From assembly GCA_046726435.1 (NCBI GenBank), contig JBKPAM010000120.1, positions 1 through 21,571 on the forward strand: DNA of 21,571 bases. The letters run 5' to 3'. The stretch is from AC-32 sp046726435 (lineage in GTDB: Bacteria; Actinomycetota; Thermoleophilia; Gaiellales; Gaiellaceae). The notes beneath the pieces are model-generated. The model saw only the letters and a program-made list of their open reading frames with translations, was not told where the DNA came from and ran no database searches. Both the position numbers and the translations under genes were made by a program. Shown here one piece after another: positions 20,922 through 21,571 of this stretch (position 1 is the stretch's first letter; every line of letters begins with the position of its first letter).

Positions 20922-21293
20922 GTGCGCTGGGCAGCTGTCGGGTTCGCCGCTCTGGTGCCGGTACTCGCGTTCGCCGGGGCGGCGGGTGCGAGACAGGCAT
21001 CGGGGCTCCGCGGCCTCGTGATGGAGGGACCAACGGGGCCCGTCTGTCACGCCAACGACTCGTGCGAGAAGCCCGCGGCCGGGGTGCTCCTGCGCTTCAG
21101 GCGCGGCGGCAAGGTCGTCGCCGAGGTGAAGACCACGCGCGCGGGCAGGTACTCCGTCAAGTTGAGGCCCGGCTCCTATTCCGTGAGGGCGCCGCGGCGC
21201 CCGATCGGGACCGGCCTGACACCGAGGATCGTCCGGGTTCCTCGCGGGCAGATCGCCAAGCTCGACTTCCACCTCGACACCGGGATTCAGTAA
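20922..21293 (+). CDS. Small secreted carboxypeptidase-regulatory-like (transthyretin-fold) protein
   Basis: 123 residues. A signal peptide (MRWAAVGFAALVPVLAFAGAAGA) is followed by one Ig-like/prealbumin-like domain: LRGLVMEGPTGPVCHANDSCEKPAAGVLLRF then TTRAGRYSVKLRPGSYSVRAP, the usual G-x-Y-x-V-x-L-x-P-G-x-Y core. The C42/C48 pair probably forms a disulfide in the first loop. Such domains are exported, non-enzymatic and often adhesive or structural. GTG 20922 is the start, with only GGGA close upstream. It is convergent with the WD40 gene at the right edge. Confidence 0.8.
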   Translation: MRWAAVGFAALVPVLAFAGAAGARQASGLRGLVMEGPTGPVCHANDSCEKPAAGVLLRFRRGGKVVAEVKTTRAGRYSVKLRPGSYSVRAPRRPIGTGLTPRIVRVPRGQIAKLDFHLDTGIQ

Positions 21294-21303
21294 ACCCCCT
21301 GCC

Positions 21304-21571
21304 TCAGCGCTGCTGCGCTAGCTGCGCGAGCCGCTCGCGGCCCAGGGCGATCAGGCCGGGCAACGGCGAGCAGAGCCGGCAGTCGTAGGTTCGGACGGAG
21401 CCGTCCTCGCCGCCAGTGAGGATCCGCAGCCCGTGGGGCGAGAAGGCGATGCTCGTAAAGGCCTGCTTGTGGCCACGCAGGAGCAGGAGCCGCTCGCCCG
21501 TCGAGGTTCGCAAGACGGCGGCCTTCGTCGGGCCCGCCGTCACGAGCCAGCGGCCGTCATGGCTGAAGGCA
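21304..21571 (-). CDS. WD40-repeat protein, C-terminal part (cut by window edge)
   Basis: The last 89 codons of a gene that continues past the right edge. AFSHDGRWLVTAG followed by LLLLRGHKQAFTSIAFSPHGLRILTGGEDGSVRTYD gives one complete WD40 unit (GH ... SPxG-x-x-I/L-x-T/S-G-x-x-D-x-S/T-V-x-x-Y/W-D) and part of the one before it. The tail DCRLCSPLPGLIALGRERLAQLAQQR ends the protein, with a C-x2-C and an H/S-type ending often seen on bacterial WD40 proteins attached to an N-terminal signalling or transporter-like module; which module cannot be seen. Confidence 0.85.
   Translation of the reverse strand, partial: AFSHDGRWLVTAGPTKAAVLRTSTGERLLLLRGHKQAFTSIAFSPHGLRILTGGEDGSVRTYDCRLCSPLPGLIALGRERLAQLAQQR

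Overview
High-GC (roughly two-thirds G+C by eye) actinobacterial chromosome segment with frequent GTG/TTG starts. The best lineage clue is a secreted collagen-like protein whose N-terminus (basic SRHLRRN followed by a hydrophobic stretch ending in GTSYAA) is of a type I associate with Thermoleophilia (Gaiellales/Solirubrobacterales). That assignment is from memory, not from a search. No phage genes, transposases, CRISPR arrays or rRNA genes are visible.

Layout. 1-2040, minus strand: start of a cold-shock protein (cut by the window edge), folD, and a ferritin-like di-iron protein. 2142-6087, plus strand: a metallo-beta-lactamase-fold hydrolase closely followed by a divergent HMG-CoA reductase, a small secreted four-cysteine protein, and a persulfide-dioxygenase/rhodanese fusion. 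6074-11633, minus strand: a three-gene operon with two ATGA stop/start overlaps, encoding exported beta-propeller proteins (a seven-repeat FG-GAP propeller with a C-terminal PASTA domain, then two paralogous double-propeller TolB-like proteins). 11775-14038, plus strand: an EamA-family exporter, a GNAT acetyltransferase and a small secreted DUF6636-like protein, closed by a 16-bp-stem terminator. 14097-16454, minus: a large exported Asp-box (BNR/sortilin-like) propeller protein.

16518-17980 is the structurally odd part. An intact tRNA-Cys gene (minus) has a copy of its 3' part 1.2 kb downstream and a copy of its first 12 nt plus upstream flank 160 bp upstream. Between the tRNA and its downstream relic lie the collagen-like gene and a 57-residue arginine-rich ORF, each preceded by the same 21-bp element (18/21 identical). 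18021-21571: a UdgX-type uracil-DNA glycosylase, a small membrane protein, a 593-residue exported protein of unknown family, a small secreted carboxypeptidase-regulatory-like protein, and the C-terminus of a WD40 protein running off the right edge.

Two themes stand out. First, exported repeat or propeller proteins take up more than half of the window (three in the operon, the Asp-box protein, the collagen-like protein and the 593-residue protein). Second, the tRNA-Cys duplication brackets a small gene cassette. Long ORFs antisense to the real genes are common here because of the GC-rich third codon positions and were discarded.
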